From Diphasiastrum complanatum (lineage: Eukaryota > Streptophyta > Lycopodiopsida > Lycopodiales > Lycopodiaceae), in the NCBI GenBank assembly GCA_029204225.1, contig CM055095.1:63520523-63584522 (forward strand): a stretch of 64,000 bases of DNA, in the 5' to 3' direction. The position numbers and the translations under genes were made by a program. Positions within the stretch are counted from its first letter, which is position 1. Every line of letters starts with the position of its first letter. This document shows, one piece after another, positions 1 through 11,484 of the stretch. The notes below the pieces were generated by a model, which ran no database searches, was not told the origin of the DNA, and saw only the letters and a list, made by a program, of their open reading frames with translations.

Positions 1-615
1 TATAACGGGGGCTATATGGTGCTTGTGGTTGTCCTCGTGGTGCATATTGATGTGGTCGAGAGTATTGCATGTTGCATGGGTTGTACCTATAGCTTGATGT
101 GGTATGAGTGGTCCGTATCACAAAGTATACAATGCTGCATTAATGGATGCTCAACTTCAATCTGGATCTATCAAAATTTGAATGCCTACGTTCTACAGTT
201 TGTTTTGGTTCTTTTTTTGATGTTTATAGATTGTAGATTATTACTAATCTAATCTAAGTAGTACACGGAATGAGATTGAGACTAATCCTACTGAAATCAA
301 CAGAATCAACAACATAACATCTACACTGAAGCAATGTGAATCCTACAAAGTGCTTCTTACAATTGTCACTCAACACTTGTAACAAAAACTCCTCAGGGAG
401 TCAAGCACCAAGTAGCATCAGATTGGAATGGTATTGATCTACCACAAGGCCCTAGACATCTACCTGATCTTAATCACAAAACCAAACTTTAAAGAGGAAG
501 AATCAACAACAAAACACATTCATACATCAGTACCCGAATTTAATGCATGAAAATGGAGCATAGATGGAAATGCAATGGAGAGATATTCAAATTTCATTCA
601 ACAACATTTCAATAC
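1..615 (-). mobile_element. LTR fragment, same family as 47,127-48,350
   Basis: Read on the minus strand, this stretch aligns over most of its length with the plus-strand LTR at about 47,560-47,960. Shared blocks include a GAGTGACA..TTGTA..AAGCACTTTGTAGGA segment and TAGTAATAATCT. Both also contain a CATGCTCCAT-like block followed by a GTACTGATGTATGAATGTGT-type block. It is only part of an LTR: no terminal TG/CA, PBS or PPT is present, and the window edge cuts it. The short ORFs here are chance. Similarity is clear from about position 120; the first 120 bases are less certain. Confidence 0.6.
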
Positions 616-679
616 AATATCACTTGCTTGGAATAGGTTTTCCATCGACACCTCGAGGCATGGCATCAGCTAACAGTGG

Positions 680-940
680 AGTCATGTTGATCCATTGAAT
701 GTGTTTTGGATCTATATTTTTCACATATTTCTAGTGTGTAGAATGTCATTTTTATTGTTGATCTTGCATTTACACATGTAAAGGACAATAGGATGTTGTT
801 GTTGTACGGACATGGACAGTACCTTACTGTATTTAAGTGCTCACAATCAGATTTTAGTGATTTATGCAATTCTACCATGTGTAAATTGATGATTTCTATC
901 TTGTAGCTAAATCTAGATGTGCATCCAAATTTGTTCAAGA
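680..940 (+). mobile_element. Probable copia LTR fragment
   Basis: This stretch resembles the R/U5 part of the copia LTR at about 7,980-8,170: both have GTGTGTAGAATG, a following T-rich block, then AATAGGATG/CAGTAGGGTATG and a GTACGGA/GTATGGA block. Identity is modest and the ends are not visible. 940-1,490 holds no gene or repeat that I can name. Confidence 0.35.
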
Positions 941-1639
941 TCTTAGAGATCCATCAAGTATGTTTTGAATCTATTTTTTTTACATATCTAACTAGCCTAT
1001 AGAGTTGGCTCATGCCAAGAAATCAATGGATCAAGATAGTTGATTCCATAGTCATGCATAAGTTGTTTGAGTTTTAGATTTAGCTTTGTAGAAGCATTTT
1101 AAGTTGTGAAAATTAGAGCGACAAATGGACTTCTGCTATCAATCATACGAATAGTTTAATCTACGAATAAGTTTATCTGCAAGCATGAATATATCTGAAC
1201 ATGAATAAAATGAACATTCAATGTACACAAGTTAGATTGTTGGAACATTGATTGATTAGTCGTGTAGTAAATACACTCTGAATGCATATAGAGTCACGTT
1301 CTTCCTAAGACAATACTCTATGATAACAAAGAGGAAGAACTGAACAATTTTGTTTTGGATGATTGATTGATCATAATGAATAGATGATTCAGCTAAGGTA
1401 GCAAACAAGTAATCTGATAAGTTGCTGGATATATACACTTGGTTAATTAATTAAAAGAATTGTTAATATGTACTTTTCAAATGGGTTAAGGCACTACGTG
1501 TTGTTGGCAGTCGCCTTTGGACAATATTTGGAGATTCTATCCGGTCGTGATGAAGGTACTTGTTGATCCGCTGATAGTTGAATTGCGGCCGATTGTTCGG
1601 TGATGGCCCCGAACTATCAAATCTAGTCAGATGGTCCAA

Positions 1640-1770
1640 GATGAAGGATGGCCGAACTGTCGAGTATAGCCGAACAATCAGCTATAGCCGAGTAGTCGAA
1701 GGGTGGCCAAACAATCAACTATAGCTGAGTAGTCAAAGGGTGGCCAAACAATAAGGGAAGTACTATCACA
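1640..1770. repeat. Short minisatellite, 37-bp period
   Basis: The unit ATAGCCGAGTAGTCGAAGGG + TGGCCAAACAATCAACT is present as two near-complete 37-bp copies starting at 1,684 and 1,721. Shorter ATAGCCGAACAATC-like half units precede them. The array has a CG-containing core, like the longer arrays elsewhere in the window. No coding potential. Confidence 0.6.
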
Positions 1771-1929
1771 TATTCCTTTGTATTTCTACAAACTGTCAAG
1801 AAACATGTGTATTTTTGCAGAGTATGCGATTGTACAAACATTTACAATAGCTAATGAATGGATCTAAATTAGCAGAGAGATAGGGATGGAGAGGATAGAA
1901 ATCCAAGACCCCCCCTTAATTCTCAATTC

Positions 1930-2105
1930 TCTCAATTCTCTTCTAGCACTTATCACTAGCAAATCAACACATAGAATGAAAAAAGCTTGATCAACCTATG
2001 ATCTACCAGCAATCTAATGAATCTTGCCACTTCCTAAGATTGAAACACACTCTATTGAAGCTAGCAACCTCAAAAAATAGAGATCCCATAAAAAATGTTC
2101 TTGAT
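1930..2105 (-). mobile_element. Copia untranslated leader fragment
   Basis: The reverse complement matches the leader between PBS and gag of the copia at about 8,575-8,735: GATCTCTATTTTTTGAGGTT, then GAGTGTGTTTCAATCTTAGG and AAGTGGCAAGA blocks in the same order. It is a detached piece: in element order it should come before gag, yet here it follows a GAG-pre-integrase fragment, so the locus is rearranged. Confidence 0.6.
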
Positions 2106-2125
2106 CTGACTTAAATGGCCTTCTT

Positions 2126-2373
2126 GCCTACTTTCCTATGATACAGCTTTGGCAAACAGGATGGTCGACAATACAATAGTTTAAATCATGAACTGAAGAA
2201 TGTCCAGACATGTTACCTATCGATACATAATTAAGGTGACCAAGTCTATAATGCCAAATTAATTCTTTATTGACAGATGATGAACTACTTAAAGCATGAT
2301 CAGTCACAGAGTTACAATGACTAAGCATCATAGTCATGGAAAGAGATGACATGGAAGTCCAACGGCTCAACAT
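2126..2373 (-). pseudogene. Copia GAG-pre-integrase fragment
   Basis: This minus-strand frame encodes the zinc-binding region that precedes the copia integrase core: a WHYRLGHLNY stretch (family H-x3-GH signature) followed about 27 residues later by CQSCIIGK, the CxxC half of the HHCC site. Only about 60 codons of the family are present. No integrase core follows; the frame runs straight into a copia leader fragment at 2,105, so this is a broken remnant. Confidence 0.65.
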
Positions 2374-2420
2374 AGTCCTGCATTCGAAGCTCTAAATTTG
2401 AGACTTTGACATCCCATATC

Positions 2421-3921
2421 TTAGTGTCTCGACCCTGAGGCAAGACGGACCACATAACGTTGATCACTGGCCATGGTGGGCACTTGGAGCTTCTGCACAA
2501 GCCGAGCATTCAAAAAATTGTGAGTACTACCTGAATCAAATAGTACATTTACATCTTTCCCTAATATATTGCCTCTCACACAAAACAATTCATTAGGCTT
2601 GGAAGAAAGTGTACTAAAATTGCAAGCACAAGCACAATTATTTAACAAATTGACTTTGAATTTACTTGTCGGTAAATCCACTACCATAAAACTTGACAAC
2701 TTTGCTTTCCGTTTGGGGCACTGTTTAGCATGGTGCCCGGGTTTATTGCAGAGAAAACACAAATTCTACTTCAGCGCTGCCAACCGTGCCTTGTCTTTTA
2801 TCACGAGCTTCTTTTTATTCTTTTTCTTTTTAGACTGTTGGTACATTTCTGCTTCTAGCTCGTCAAAGAACTACTTGTTCCGCTTATATGTTGACTTCTC
2901 CAATTTGGGTTTCGGGGCTGTTTGGCTATGCGCGCTTTTTTGTGAGGCTACAACGATGCTATCATAGGCCTTGGCCACACGGATAGCATCTTCCAGTGAA
3001 TGGAGGATATTCCATTTACACTCGTTTTGATAGTCGGCTGGCAACTTACGATCAAATAGCGGCACCTTGGCCAAAGACTCTAAGAACTCTTGGACATAAC
3101 CGTCCAATTCTCGGTTGCCCATCTTGGAGTTAATAAAATGGATATATAACTCGGAATTGTCTATTGTGACAAAAGCTTTACGGAATTCCATTAGGAATCC
3201 AGCCCAAGTCACTAGTTTCGTGGAAAGTTCCCTCCACCATGAGGAGGCCTTTCCTTCCAGAAACAATAGAACCGAGGATATCCGCTTATCCTCTGGGACA
3301 TTGTGCAAGCTAAAATAGCTTTTGTCCAACGATTAACCCAGTCCTCAACAACTTCTGGGCACTTGAATTTTTTATTGCTAGAAAATACTTCTGGTTGGTA
3401 GCACAAGTTTGTTGAGGTGATAACTTGTAGTTTGTTAAAGAGGTTATGCATTTGGTTATCGCGTTGTAGGTGATAACTTGTAGTTTGTTAAAGAGGTTAT
3501 GCATTTGGTTATCGCGTTGCTTATTACTCTGGTGAAGTTCCAGTACCGTTTTGCCCAGAGTGTGGAATGATTTATTAGAATCGAGGGCCTCATCACTGGC
3601 TGGTGATGCCGGTTGAATTTCCATGTCATCACTGCCTGATGACGCTGGACAGAATATCGTGTCCCCCGTCACTGAAATATCATCTTTGTCCAAGGCAAGT
3701 ATAACTGAAAAATTAAAAAAAAATTCGTTCAGTTTTAATTCCATTATAGGTATAATGATCGTTGATAAGACAATGTCTAAAAAATCAAATTTTCTTAATA
3801 GAGCAATGTGCTTATTATTATACCAATGAATGTTGCAATTTTGATTATAAGCAACGAAATAAAATATAACCAACTTAATGCCATTAAAAACCAATTGACA
3901 CCACTTACACAAGCCATACAT
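2421..3921 (-). pseudogene. Ty3/gypsy gag and protease remnant
   Basis: In element order (right to left), an acidic N-terminal region (3,921 to about 3,460) is followed by a retrotransposon gag core (about 3,330-2,960) with DKSYFSLHN and ASSWWRELSTKL, the tryptophan-rich signature of plant gypsy gag. Next comes a lysine-rich linker and a zinc knuckle CFLCNKPGHHAKQC (CX2CX4HX4C), then a protease start with FDSGSTHNF. DSGSTHNF-type proteases are common in plant gypsy elements. The coding sequence is split over several frames. One break is a 53-bp tandem duplication at 3,416-3,521. Reverse transcriptase is absent: left of 2,421 the sequence becomes copia-derived. It is non-functional. Confidence 0.8.
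3416..3519. repeat. Exact 51-bp tandem duplication, period 53
   Basis: A 51-bp block starting GGTGATAACTTGTAG and ending TTATCGCGTTG occurs twice (3,416-3,466 and 3,469-3,519), separated by TA. It lies inside the minus-strand gag remnant, so the residues MHNLFNKLQVIT are encoded twice in different frames. Because 53 is not a multiple of three, it shifts the frame. The copies look identical, so it is younger than the surrounding decay. Confidence 0.92.
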
Positions 3922-4192
3922 TCCTACTGCATTCTAATTATCCCAAACCAATATGGCTTGGGATATACCCACGGGAAATATCACAAGTTTTCATAAAACC
4001 CTTGTGTAAACATTAAGCACTCCACCCACTATAACACCTACTTTGCATGTAAATATTAATAAAAAACTCTAATTGGTTATGCCACGAAACCCCCCCCCCT
4101 TTCTTTTCTTTTCCCACCAAAACCCCGTCTCCTCGGGCCAATATTACACATCAGTCGCGATAGCCTTCCTAGCCTGATCTGAGAGAGAATCC

Positions 4193-4623
<431 letters not shown>

Positions 4624-4767
4624 ATAAGCTGATGAGAGATGAAAAATGCCCATCGCTCCACCATTTCCCCATTGATGTTCTCCAAAAGCAAATTTCCTGC
4701 TTGTATATTAGTGTTTTTTCTTAGTTTGTCTTGCAAAAAGCCATGAGGAAAATGCATCTGCTATTTT

Positions 4768-5213
4768 TTGCATATAGACATAGCCCTACCAGCTATTTAC
4801 AGTTCTCTTTGCTTTACTTCCATTACTTATAAGCATAAGCAAAGTTTCCATTACAAAACTAAAAGGATAGATCTAAGAAATGTGCTTTATGTTCCATCAA
4901 TCACTAGGAATTTACTAAGTCTTGGACAACTAGTGGATAATGGATTAGATGTTCACTTCAAGCATGGAGTTTGTTCCATATTGAAGAATGATGTATGCAT
5001 AGCAAGAGAATTTAAGCAAGTAAGATTGTTTAATTTAGATGCTAATGTTGTCAGTAAAAAGGAGATTATGGCAAAGGAGGAAATCATTCATTCAAATGCA
5101 CATCTCTTGTCTCTTGTATCATATGGTGATGCTAGGATGTGTCTCTTATCAAAAGTTGATTGTGGGATCTTAAGATCCATTTGCTTTGTTTACTTTGCAA
5201 ATAAGGAATGAGG
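4768..5213 (+). pseudogene. Copia protease/pre-integrase fragment
   Basis: An open frame contains LRNVLYVPSITRNLLSLGQL, the hallmark of the end of the copia protease, then DNGLDVHFKHGVCSILKN, which closely parallels the same region of the intact copia at 38.7-45.0 kb. Neither the upstream aspartate motif nor the downstream HHCC integrase site is present. The frame continues about 70 codons without clear homology to a stop at 5,211. It is a broken fragment beginning right after the GA tract. Confidence 0.62.
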
Positions 5214-5309
5214 AGGATCTAATCTCAATCCAGAGGATCTCCATATCTACCTACAATCCAAGGTAATGATACAGATTGGCTAAAGCTTGAGGAGGAGTCT
5301 TCTCAACTA

Positions 5310-6080
5310 ATGCTTCCATGGAGATTCTCAAAGGACAAGGCCGAGTCAATGAGGCTCACATTTCATGAGGAAGAGAAGCAAATTTCAGGTGGTACACACT
5401 TCTATACATCCGTGATTGCTTCTCATATGATCTTTGATAAGACACTTTGCTTTGATGAGATCTTTGCATCTCAAGGTTGTAATAAAGCAATACTAGATGA
5501 GCATGAAGATTTTTTTGACGACATATCTAGTATTCTCAATAGTTTGAGATTGATTTTGAATCAATTAGAAAGCAATTTGTTATCTTATCAAATGTATGTT
5601 CTTGAATCTAATAAGAGCAAGAATGATTTGTTCATTCACATTGTCAAGAGTTGTGTTTTTTCATTTGTTGAGGGAATGTGTAAACTTCTTATGAGATCAA
5701 GTGAATCATCCTCAAAGGACACTTGTATCCATAAGCAAGTAAGTAGCCTCAATGAATTCAAGATTGCTTTTGATTACAAGGTTAAGACAATCATGCAAAA
5801 AGTTTTTGCTTTGTGGACTAGTCAAACTAGTATGCAAAATCTTGGTAATCTACACATGTATCTATCTCAAGGTCTTGTTTTTCATAGCCATTATGAGACA
5901 TGGAAGCCTCGGATTTCCTTCATGAAAAACCAGCTACATTCTAGGATGAGGAGCTTTCAAGTCAAATATCTTCTTCAAGCTTGGAAGGAATCAAAGGCAA
6001 GAAAGATAGGATGGTGGAATGTGCTTAAAGAAGATTGGCAATGGATTTCCATCAAAGAAGTCCTATCATGGTTGTGGTAA
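5310..6080 (+). CDS. Unrecognised 256-codon ORF downstream of copia fragment
   Basis: An uninterrupted frame of 256 codons starts at MLPWRFSKDK and ends at VLSWLW. I recognise no domain. The protein is mixed helical in character, rich in Ser, Lys and Leu, with no signal peptide, no long membrane span, no zinc motif and no low-complexity run. It follows a copia pre-integrase fragment on the same strand after about 100 bp and precedes another copia leader, so it may be an extra ORF carried by a copia, captured host sequence, or chance. The length is notable in sequence otherwise full of stops. Start choice is simply the first Met. Confidence 0.35.
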   Translation: MLPWRFSKDKAESMRLTFHEEEKQISGGTHFYTSVIASHMIFDKTLCFDEIFASQGCNKAILDEHEDFFDDISSILNSLRLILNQLESNLLSYQMYVLESNKSKNDLFIHIVKSCVFSFVEGMCKLLMRSSESSSKDTCIHKQVSSLNEFKIAFDYKVKTIMQKVFALWTSQTSMQNLGNLHMYLSQGLVFHSHYETWKPRISFMKNQLHSRMRSFQVKYLLQAWKESKARKIGWWNVLKEDWQWISIKEVLSWLW

Positions 6081-6442
6081 TGTCTATGACTCCTGAGTTT
6101 CTGATCAGATGATGGCTGTCTTTGACGCTTGAGAAACTCGTGATATCATACTGCTCTTTCATTTATTTCAGAACTATACTTCACGTTGAATCTGATTTCA
6201 ACAGTACCACATACAAACCATCTCCAGTCTCTTTGGTGGACTGTACTCTTGTTTTAGAGTATGAATTGATTTTAAGATCCTGTTGGGCAATCAGAACACA
6301 TAAAGCTGTGATTATCTTTAGCATCAGCTGTCTATTAGACTGTTTTCGCACCTAGCAGCCGATTAGAATGGGTGAGTTGTTTCTCAATATTCCTGCTCTC
6401 TTCTACATTCTCGTTCTTCCTATCTCCCTTGCCCCATCAGAT

Positions 6443-6454
6443 TGGTATTAGAGT
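6443..6454 (+). promoter_or_regulatory. Degenerate copia primer-binding site
   Basis: TGGTATTAGAGT differs at two positions from the plant copia initiator tRNA-Met site TGGTATCAGAGC. It lies just upstream of a copia gag start at 6,507, as expected. LTR sequence should end near 6,440; an LTR end CCATCA is visible but the LTR start is not. Confidence 0.5.
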
Positions 6455-6506
6455 GTAGCTCATATAAACCGAGAGATTAAGTTTGTTCTATTTGCATACG
6501 GTTATC

Positions 6507-7592
6507 ATGTCTCATATAGGTAGCTCTTCATCTTCATCACTCAGTGAAGCTAGAGTCACTGACAAGTTCAACGGTTCTAACTTCTACATTGCTGAAACTT
6601 AGAATGATGTTGATAGATAGAGATCTTTGGGATGTAGTAGAAGGTGCAGACCTGAAACCAGAAGATGGTGATCAAGCAAAGACTAGAAGATCAAAGATCA
6701 AAAGGCCTTAGCATGTATCACACTCAATCTGGTCGACTAACAAATATCTCACGTTACCATGTGCAAAACCTTTAAGGAAGCACTGGACTTGTTATCAAGT
6801 CTCTATGAGACTCACGATGTAACCACGAGATTACATCTTAGAAGGAAGTTCTTTACTCTTATCATGTCTAATTCTACTGCCATCACTTCTCACATCAACA
6901 GCTTCAAGTCCCTGTTAGATCAGTTATCAACTGTAGGATGTTCTATTCAAGATGATGATGTCGTCATGACCTTGTTTTCTTCTCTTCCAAAGTCCTATGA
7001 GCACTTTGTGGTGATGATCTCCACACAACCAGACCTCACCCTTCAAAAGGTGATTGGTCATCTTCTTCAAGAAGAAATACAGAAAAAGACTAGCAGCCTA
7101 TCCATCAAAGACAAATCCATGGCTCTATACACCAAGAAGAAAGACTATTCCAAGTGCAAGAATCAAGTGCAGGAGCAACAGCAGAAGCCTCACACTCAAG
7201 GTGAGCATGGTGAATCGCGCAAGAAGCTTTTCTGCAGATATTGCAAAAGAGCTAATCACGACATCAAGGAGTGTCGCATCAGGATCCACAATGAGGCAAA
7301 GAAACAACAACAATACCAGTAGACAGACTCCTCCAACACGGCTGAATTCAAGGAGCAAGACACACATTTGTTAATGGCTTACAACAACAGTGAAGACTGT
7401 GATAGTTGGTACCTAGACAACGACGCTACTCAACACATGACCTCTTGCAAGGAATGGCTTACGAAGTACACAGCTTACAGCAAAGACCAATTTATTTACC
7501 TCAAAGATTCTAGCACCATACGCATGGAAGGCAAAGGAGCAGTGAAGATCAGCTTCAACAACAATCTGTCCATTTGTGTTCCTAACGTCCTA
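6507..7592 (+). pseudogene. Copia element A: gag and protease start, broken
   Basis: From ATG 6,507 the frame gives a Ser-rich start then KFNGSNF, the N-terminal copia gag domain. A frameshift near 6,600 continues into LIDRDLWDVVEG. From 6,759 the UBN2 gag region is open, followed by zinc knuckle CRYCKRANHDIKEC. An in-frame TAG at 7,320-7,322 separates gag from protease. The protease aspartate is kept in WYLDNDATQHM, but the usual Ser-Gly after it is replaced by Asn-Asp. The protease ends at the conserved VPNVL, exactly where the LTR at 7,593 begins, so element B was inserted here. Non-functional. Confidence 0.85.
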
Positions 7593-8228
7593 TGAGAGAT
7601 TTCAACTAGTTTAGTCTAGTTTAGTCACATTTTGATAAATTGTCAATAAGAGGCCAAAACTCATTTTAGACTTAGAGATAAACTTTTTGAAGTTATATTA
7701 GTTTAAAATACATTCAATAAACACTTTTTGAAATTGTGGGAAAGTTGTTAGTTGAGTTTGAGAGAGATACAAATTTGAACTTTGGGTACATTGAATCTAG
7801 ACCCAAAAATAGTAGGATTTACATTTTGGAGGGAAAGCCAAGTGGCCAAATAGGGTTTGGAGACTCTATAAAAGGATATAACTCGTGGAGAGACATATCT
7901 TCTCTCTTCTCTCTCTCATTTCATCATTATACATGGTTCTCTTTGGGTTCTACTACTCATTGGTGCACTATCTTGGTGATATATTGCAATCTTGTGTGTA
8001 GAATGATCATTTACTGCTACTTTCGGTTCCACACGTGTGAAATACAGTAGGGTATGTAATTGTATGGATAGTAAACATATTTTATGTTTTGGTTCATGCT
8101 TGATCAGTATCTCTTAGAGTTTGCATCTCATTTTGTATGTAGATGCTGATTTGTCTACATTGACAGGATTGTTGGTTTGCTCCATTAGGGACATGGATTG
8201 GATCCTGAATGATCTGAAATCCTTCACA
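7593..8228 (+). mobile_element. 5' LTR of copia element B
   Basis: The stretch begins TGAGAGATTTC directly after the interrupted VPNVL codons of element A and ends TTCACA immediately before a perfect PBS. A TATA box TATAAAAG lies at 7,867-7,874, about 275 bp in, consistent with the U3/R boundary. The 5-bp sequence before it is TCCTA; no right-hand copy can be checked because the 3' half of B is missing. No second LTR of this family is recognised, so the left border rests on the TG terminus and the break in the host reading frame. Confidence 0.62.
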
Positions 8229-8240
8229 TGGTATCAGAGC
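8229..8240 (+). promoter_or_regulatory. Copia primer-binding site, element B
   Basis: TGGTATCAGAGC is complementary to the 3' end of plant initiator tRNA-Met and abuts the LTR end with no gap. About 590 bp of untranslated leader follow (8,241-8,828), partly duplicated in inverted form at 1,930-2,105. Confidence 0.9.
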
Positions 8241-8828
8241 TATTGTGTTTCATGTTATGAAAGGATCAGCTATCTTTAGCAAGGATTTGGAGGAGTTACC
8301 AATGCTAGAGCATGCTAGATTGATCTCTACTCAAAAATCAGCATTTTTGCATGTGTAGAATTGATCTTTTGTAGGTCAAAACTCAATATAGGGTTAAATA
8401 CTTGATCAATTCCGATTTCACACTTTGCTTACTGTATCTAGATGATTTTTGGTGCATTAGGAAGGTCTCATTGGAGTCTACAAGAAGATATATCAAGTTT
8501 CTAGAAATTGCATGTAAAATTTGAGATATTCAATTTTTTGTGATTTTGTCAAAACTCTAATTTAGATTGGATCTCTATTTTTTGAGGTTACTAAACTTTA
8601 TTTGAGTGTGTTTCAATCTTAGGAAGTGGCAAGAATCATTAGATTGAGGATGGATCATAGATTGATCAAGATTTCACTATTCTATGTGTTGATTTTCTAG
8701 TTAGAGTGCTAGAAGAGATTTGAGAGGTTCCATATCTTTGTAATATCTTCTTGAGTTCATTTGTTGACATTCAAGAGAGTGCTTTGTGCATTGGAACAAG
8801 TTGAAAGAGAAGATCAGGTCACTTCAAC

Positions 8829-10026
8829 ATGGCTACAAGTGGAGGCTTTATGTTGGAGAGCAATGATAGGCTTACCTCAATCAACTATTCTACTTGGAAG
8901 GTGAGGATGGAGTCCTTATTGGAGATGAATGAGTTGATGGAGATTGTTGCAGGTGTAGAGGAGAGGCCTCAAGCACCTCAAGATCAAGTGAGATATGACA
9001 AGAGAGCAAAGAAAGCTCTACACATGATCAAGATGAATGTTACCAATGAACTTCTCAACGAAGTTGGTAAGTGCACATCATCTTTGGAGACTTGGGAAGC
9101 TTTGAAGAAGCTTTATGAATCCAAGTATACATCAAGAGTGCTTACTCTTAGGAGGCAAATCTTTCAAAGTTTGAAAAATAAGGAAGAGAGTACTCATGCT
9201 TTTGTTTTGAGGGTTAAAGCACTCAATGATGAGTTTGCATGTATTGATGAAAGCATTAAGGAGGTAAAACTTGTTCAAGTTATAGTTAATGGCTTGTTGG
9301 ATGATCATGCTAAACTTGTTCAAAGTTTTGCTATTCAAAAGACTTTGCCAAGTATTGTGGATTTTCAAGAGATCTTGGTGAATGAGGAGTATAGGCTTCA
9401 ATCAAGAAGAGGTGGATCTACATCAACATCTCATTATGAAGAGGAGGCTATGTTCATCAAAGGCATGTTCAAGGGCAAAGGAAAAGGCAAGTGGTCTAAA
9501 GGGCAAGATCAAGGTGAGACTTCTTCTTTTGGCAAAAAGAAAGATAAGTCTAAGTTAAAATGCTTTTATTGTGGAATCAAAGGGCATTTTGCAAATGAAT
9601 GTTTGAAGAAGCAAAGAGATGAAGGTAGCAAGCAAATCAACTTTGTTACTAATGATGAGGATCTAGTGGTGGTGATTCTCTTTTGATGTGTTCTTCAAGT
9701 CCAATATCAAGTGAAGTGACAAATATTCATGGTGGATTGATAGTGGAGCTAGTTCACACATGACTAGTCACAAGGAGTTCTTTACTTCTTTGGTCACCTA
9801 TGATGGAGCCAAGAAAGCAATTCACATGGCCAATGGTGGTGAGAGTGTGATTGAAGGTATTGGTTCAATTCCTATTTGTCTTTCTACTAATAGGAAAGCA
9901 AGACTTGATGGTGTTCTTTACATTCCTTCACTTTCAAAGAATTTGTTAAGTGTTGGTCAAATGATAGAGAAAGGATACATGGTAAATTTTGGTGGTGATG
10001 CTTGCTTCATTACAAAAGAGAGTTAT
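8829..10026 (+). pseudogene. Copia element B: gag (intact frame) and protease
   Basis: Gag is a continuous 285-codon frame from MATSGGF. It has the N-terminal NYSTWKVRM motif, the UBN2 core, a Gly-Lys-rich basic linker and zinc knuckle CFYCGIKGHFANEC. Order and wording closely follow the intact copia at 39,491-43,534, so the two are related families. A one-base-type frame change after 9,686 separates it from the protease, which begins WWIDSGASSHMTS (catalytic aspartate about 9,739) and continues through LYIPSLSKNLLSVGQM. Homology ends near 10,026, where the sequence switches to reverse transcriptase of another copia. Integrase and the 3' LTR are missing, so the element is dead. Confidence 0.88.
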
Positions 10027-10037
10027 CGACAACAAGT

Positions 10038-11471
10038 AGATCTTCAAGAAGAAGATCAACTTTGATGGTTCCATTGCTAAATGGAAAGCACGGCTAGTAG
10101 CTAAAGGATTCACTTAAGTCCAAGGAGTGGATTATCAAGAAATTTTTAAACCTATCATCAAGATACAATCAATCAGGACTCTGATTGCATTAGCAGTCAT
10201 GAAAGACCACGAAATGCACCAAATGGATGTCAAGACAACATTTCTCAATGGCAATGTCGAAGAGGAGATGTACACCTTCCAACCGGAAGGATTCAAAGTC
10301 AAAGCCAAGAGCACAAAGTGTGCAAGCTGCACAAAGCAATCTACGGTCTGAAATAGGTCGCAAGAGCACGGTTCGATAGAATCAACTCTTATCTCATTCT
10401 ATTGGGATTTGCAAACAATTCAGTTGACTATAATGTTTATTCAAAGCATATAGACACCAATTCAGTTCACATAGCCCTTTACATAGATGATGCATTTATT
10501 TAGTCTAATGACACTTCTCTTCTGCACACTACTAAGAGTGATCTGTCAAAGGAATTTGACATGAATGATTTAGGAGCTATCCATTCTTTGCTAGGAATTC
10601 ACATTACTAGAAATAGACTTCAGAATAAAATCTATCTTAGCCAGCAGACATATCTAAAAAGCATTTTAGAAAAATTTCATATGTCTAATTGCAAACCAAT
10701 TGATACTCCAATGGATCGAAGTATAGTATTGACTAAACTTTCTTGTGCTGAGACTGATAGTGAAGTACTCGACTTAGCGAAGTACTCCTATTATTTACTA
10801 ATCGGATCTCTAATGTATGCAATGTTGTGTACTAGACCAGATTTAGCATACACTATTAGCACGTTAGGTCAATTCATGTCTAATCCTAGGATCTCTCATT
10901 GGAAAGCATTAAAGAGAGTGATGAGATATATTCAGGAAAGTTTAGATCACATTTTATGTTATGATGGAAATGCTATCGACCCACTCGTCTTGCAAGGCTA
11001 CTCCAACTCAAATTGGGAAGAAACAGTCTCTACCAGAAAATCTACCTCCGGGTTCTGTTTCTATCTGGTAGGGGGACCGATTCGTGGAACTCAAGGAAGC
11101 AAAAGTCAGTTGCACTTTCTTCAACCGAAGCAGAGTACATCGTAGTATGTCAAGCTTTAAAAGAAGCTATATGGATCAGGTTATTACTTCACGACTTACA
11201 TCACACTCAGTTTAATGCTACCACCATTATGTGTGACAACATGAGCTGTATGTCACTGTCATTGAATCCCAGATTTCATGGCAAATCCAAGAACATAGAA
11301 ATATAGTATCATTTCATTCAAGAGAAAGTTTTCTCAGGGCAAGTGATCTTTCAATACTACTCCACAACAGAAATGGTCGCAGACATCTTCACCAAAGTGC
11401 ATCCCAAGATCAAGCATCAAAAGTTCTTCAACATGCTGAACCTGACGAAGATACCAAGGCACCAACTGTGA
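10038..11471 (+). pseudogene. Copia reverse transcriptase / RNase H remnant
   Basis: From about 10,038 the frame reads [10 protein letters not shown], a stop, then VDYQE and MDVKTTFLNG, the start of copia RVT_2. After frameshifts it continues with KLHKAIYGLK (stop) and YIDDAFI at the YVDD active-site position. The thumb and connection follow (DLGAIHSLLGI, TRPDLAYT), then RNase H pieces with STEAEY and CDNMSCMSL, and the terminal ADIFTK. At least three stops and two frameshifts are visible. It is probably the 3' half of element A, whose 5' half ends at 7,592; integrase is missing between them. A PPT-like AAGGAGGAC lies at about 11,475-11,484. Confidence 0.8.
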
Positions 11472-11484
11472 CCTTAAGGAGGAC

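Noticed and set aside
2569-2967. Plus-strand 132-codon ORF
   Set aside because: Opposite strand of the gypsy gag zinc-knuckle and linker region, which carries the recognisable motifs.
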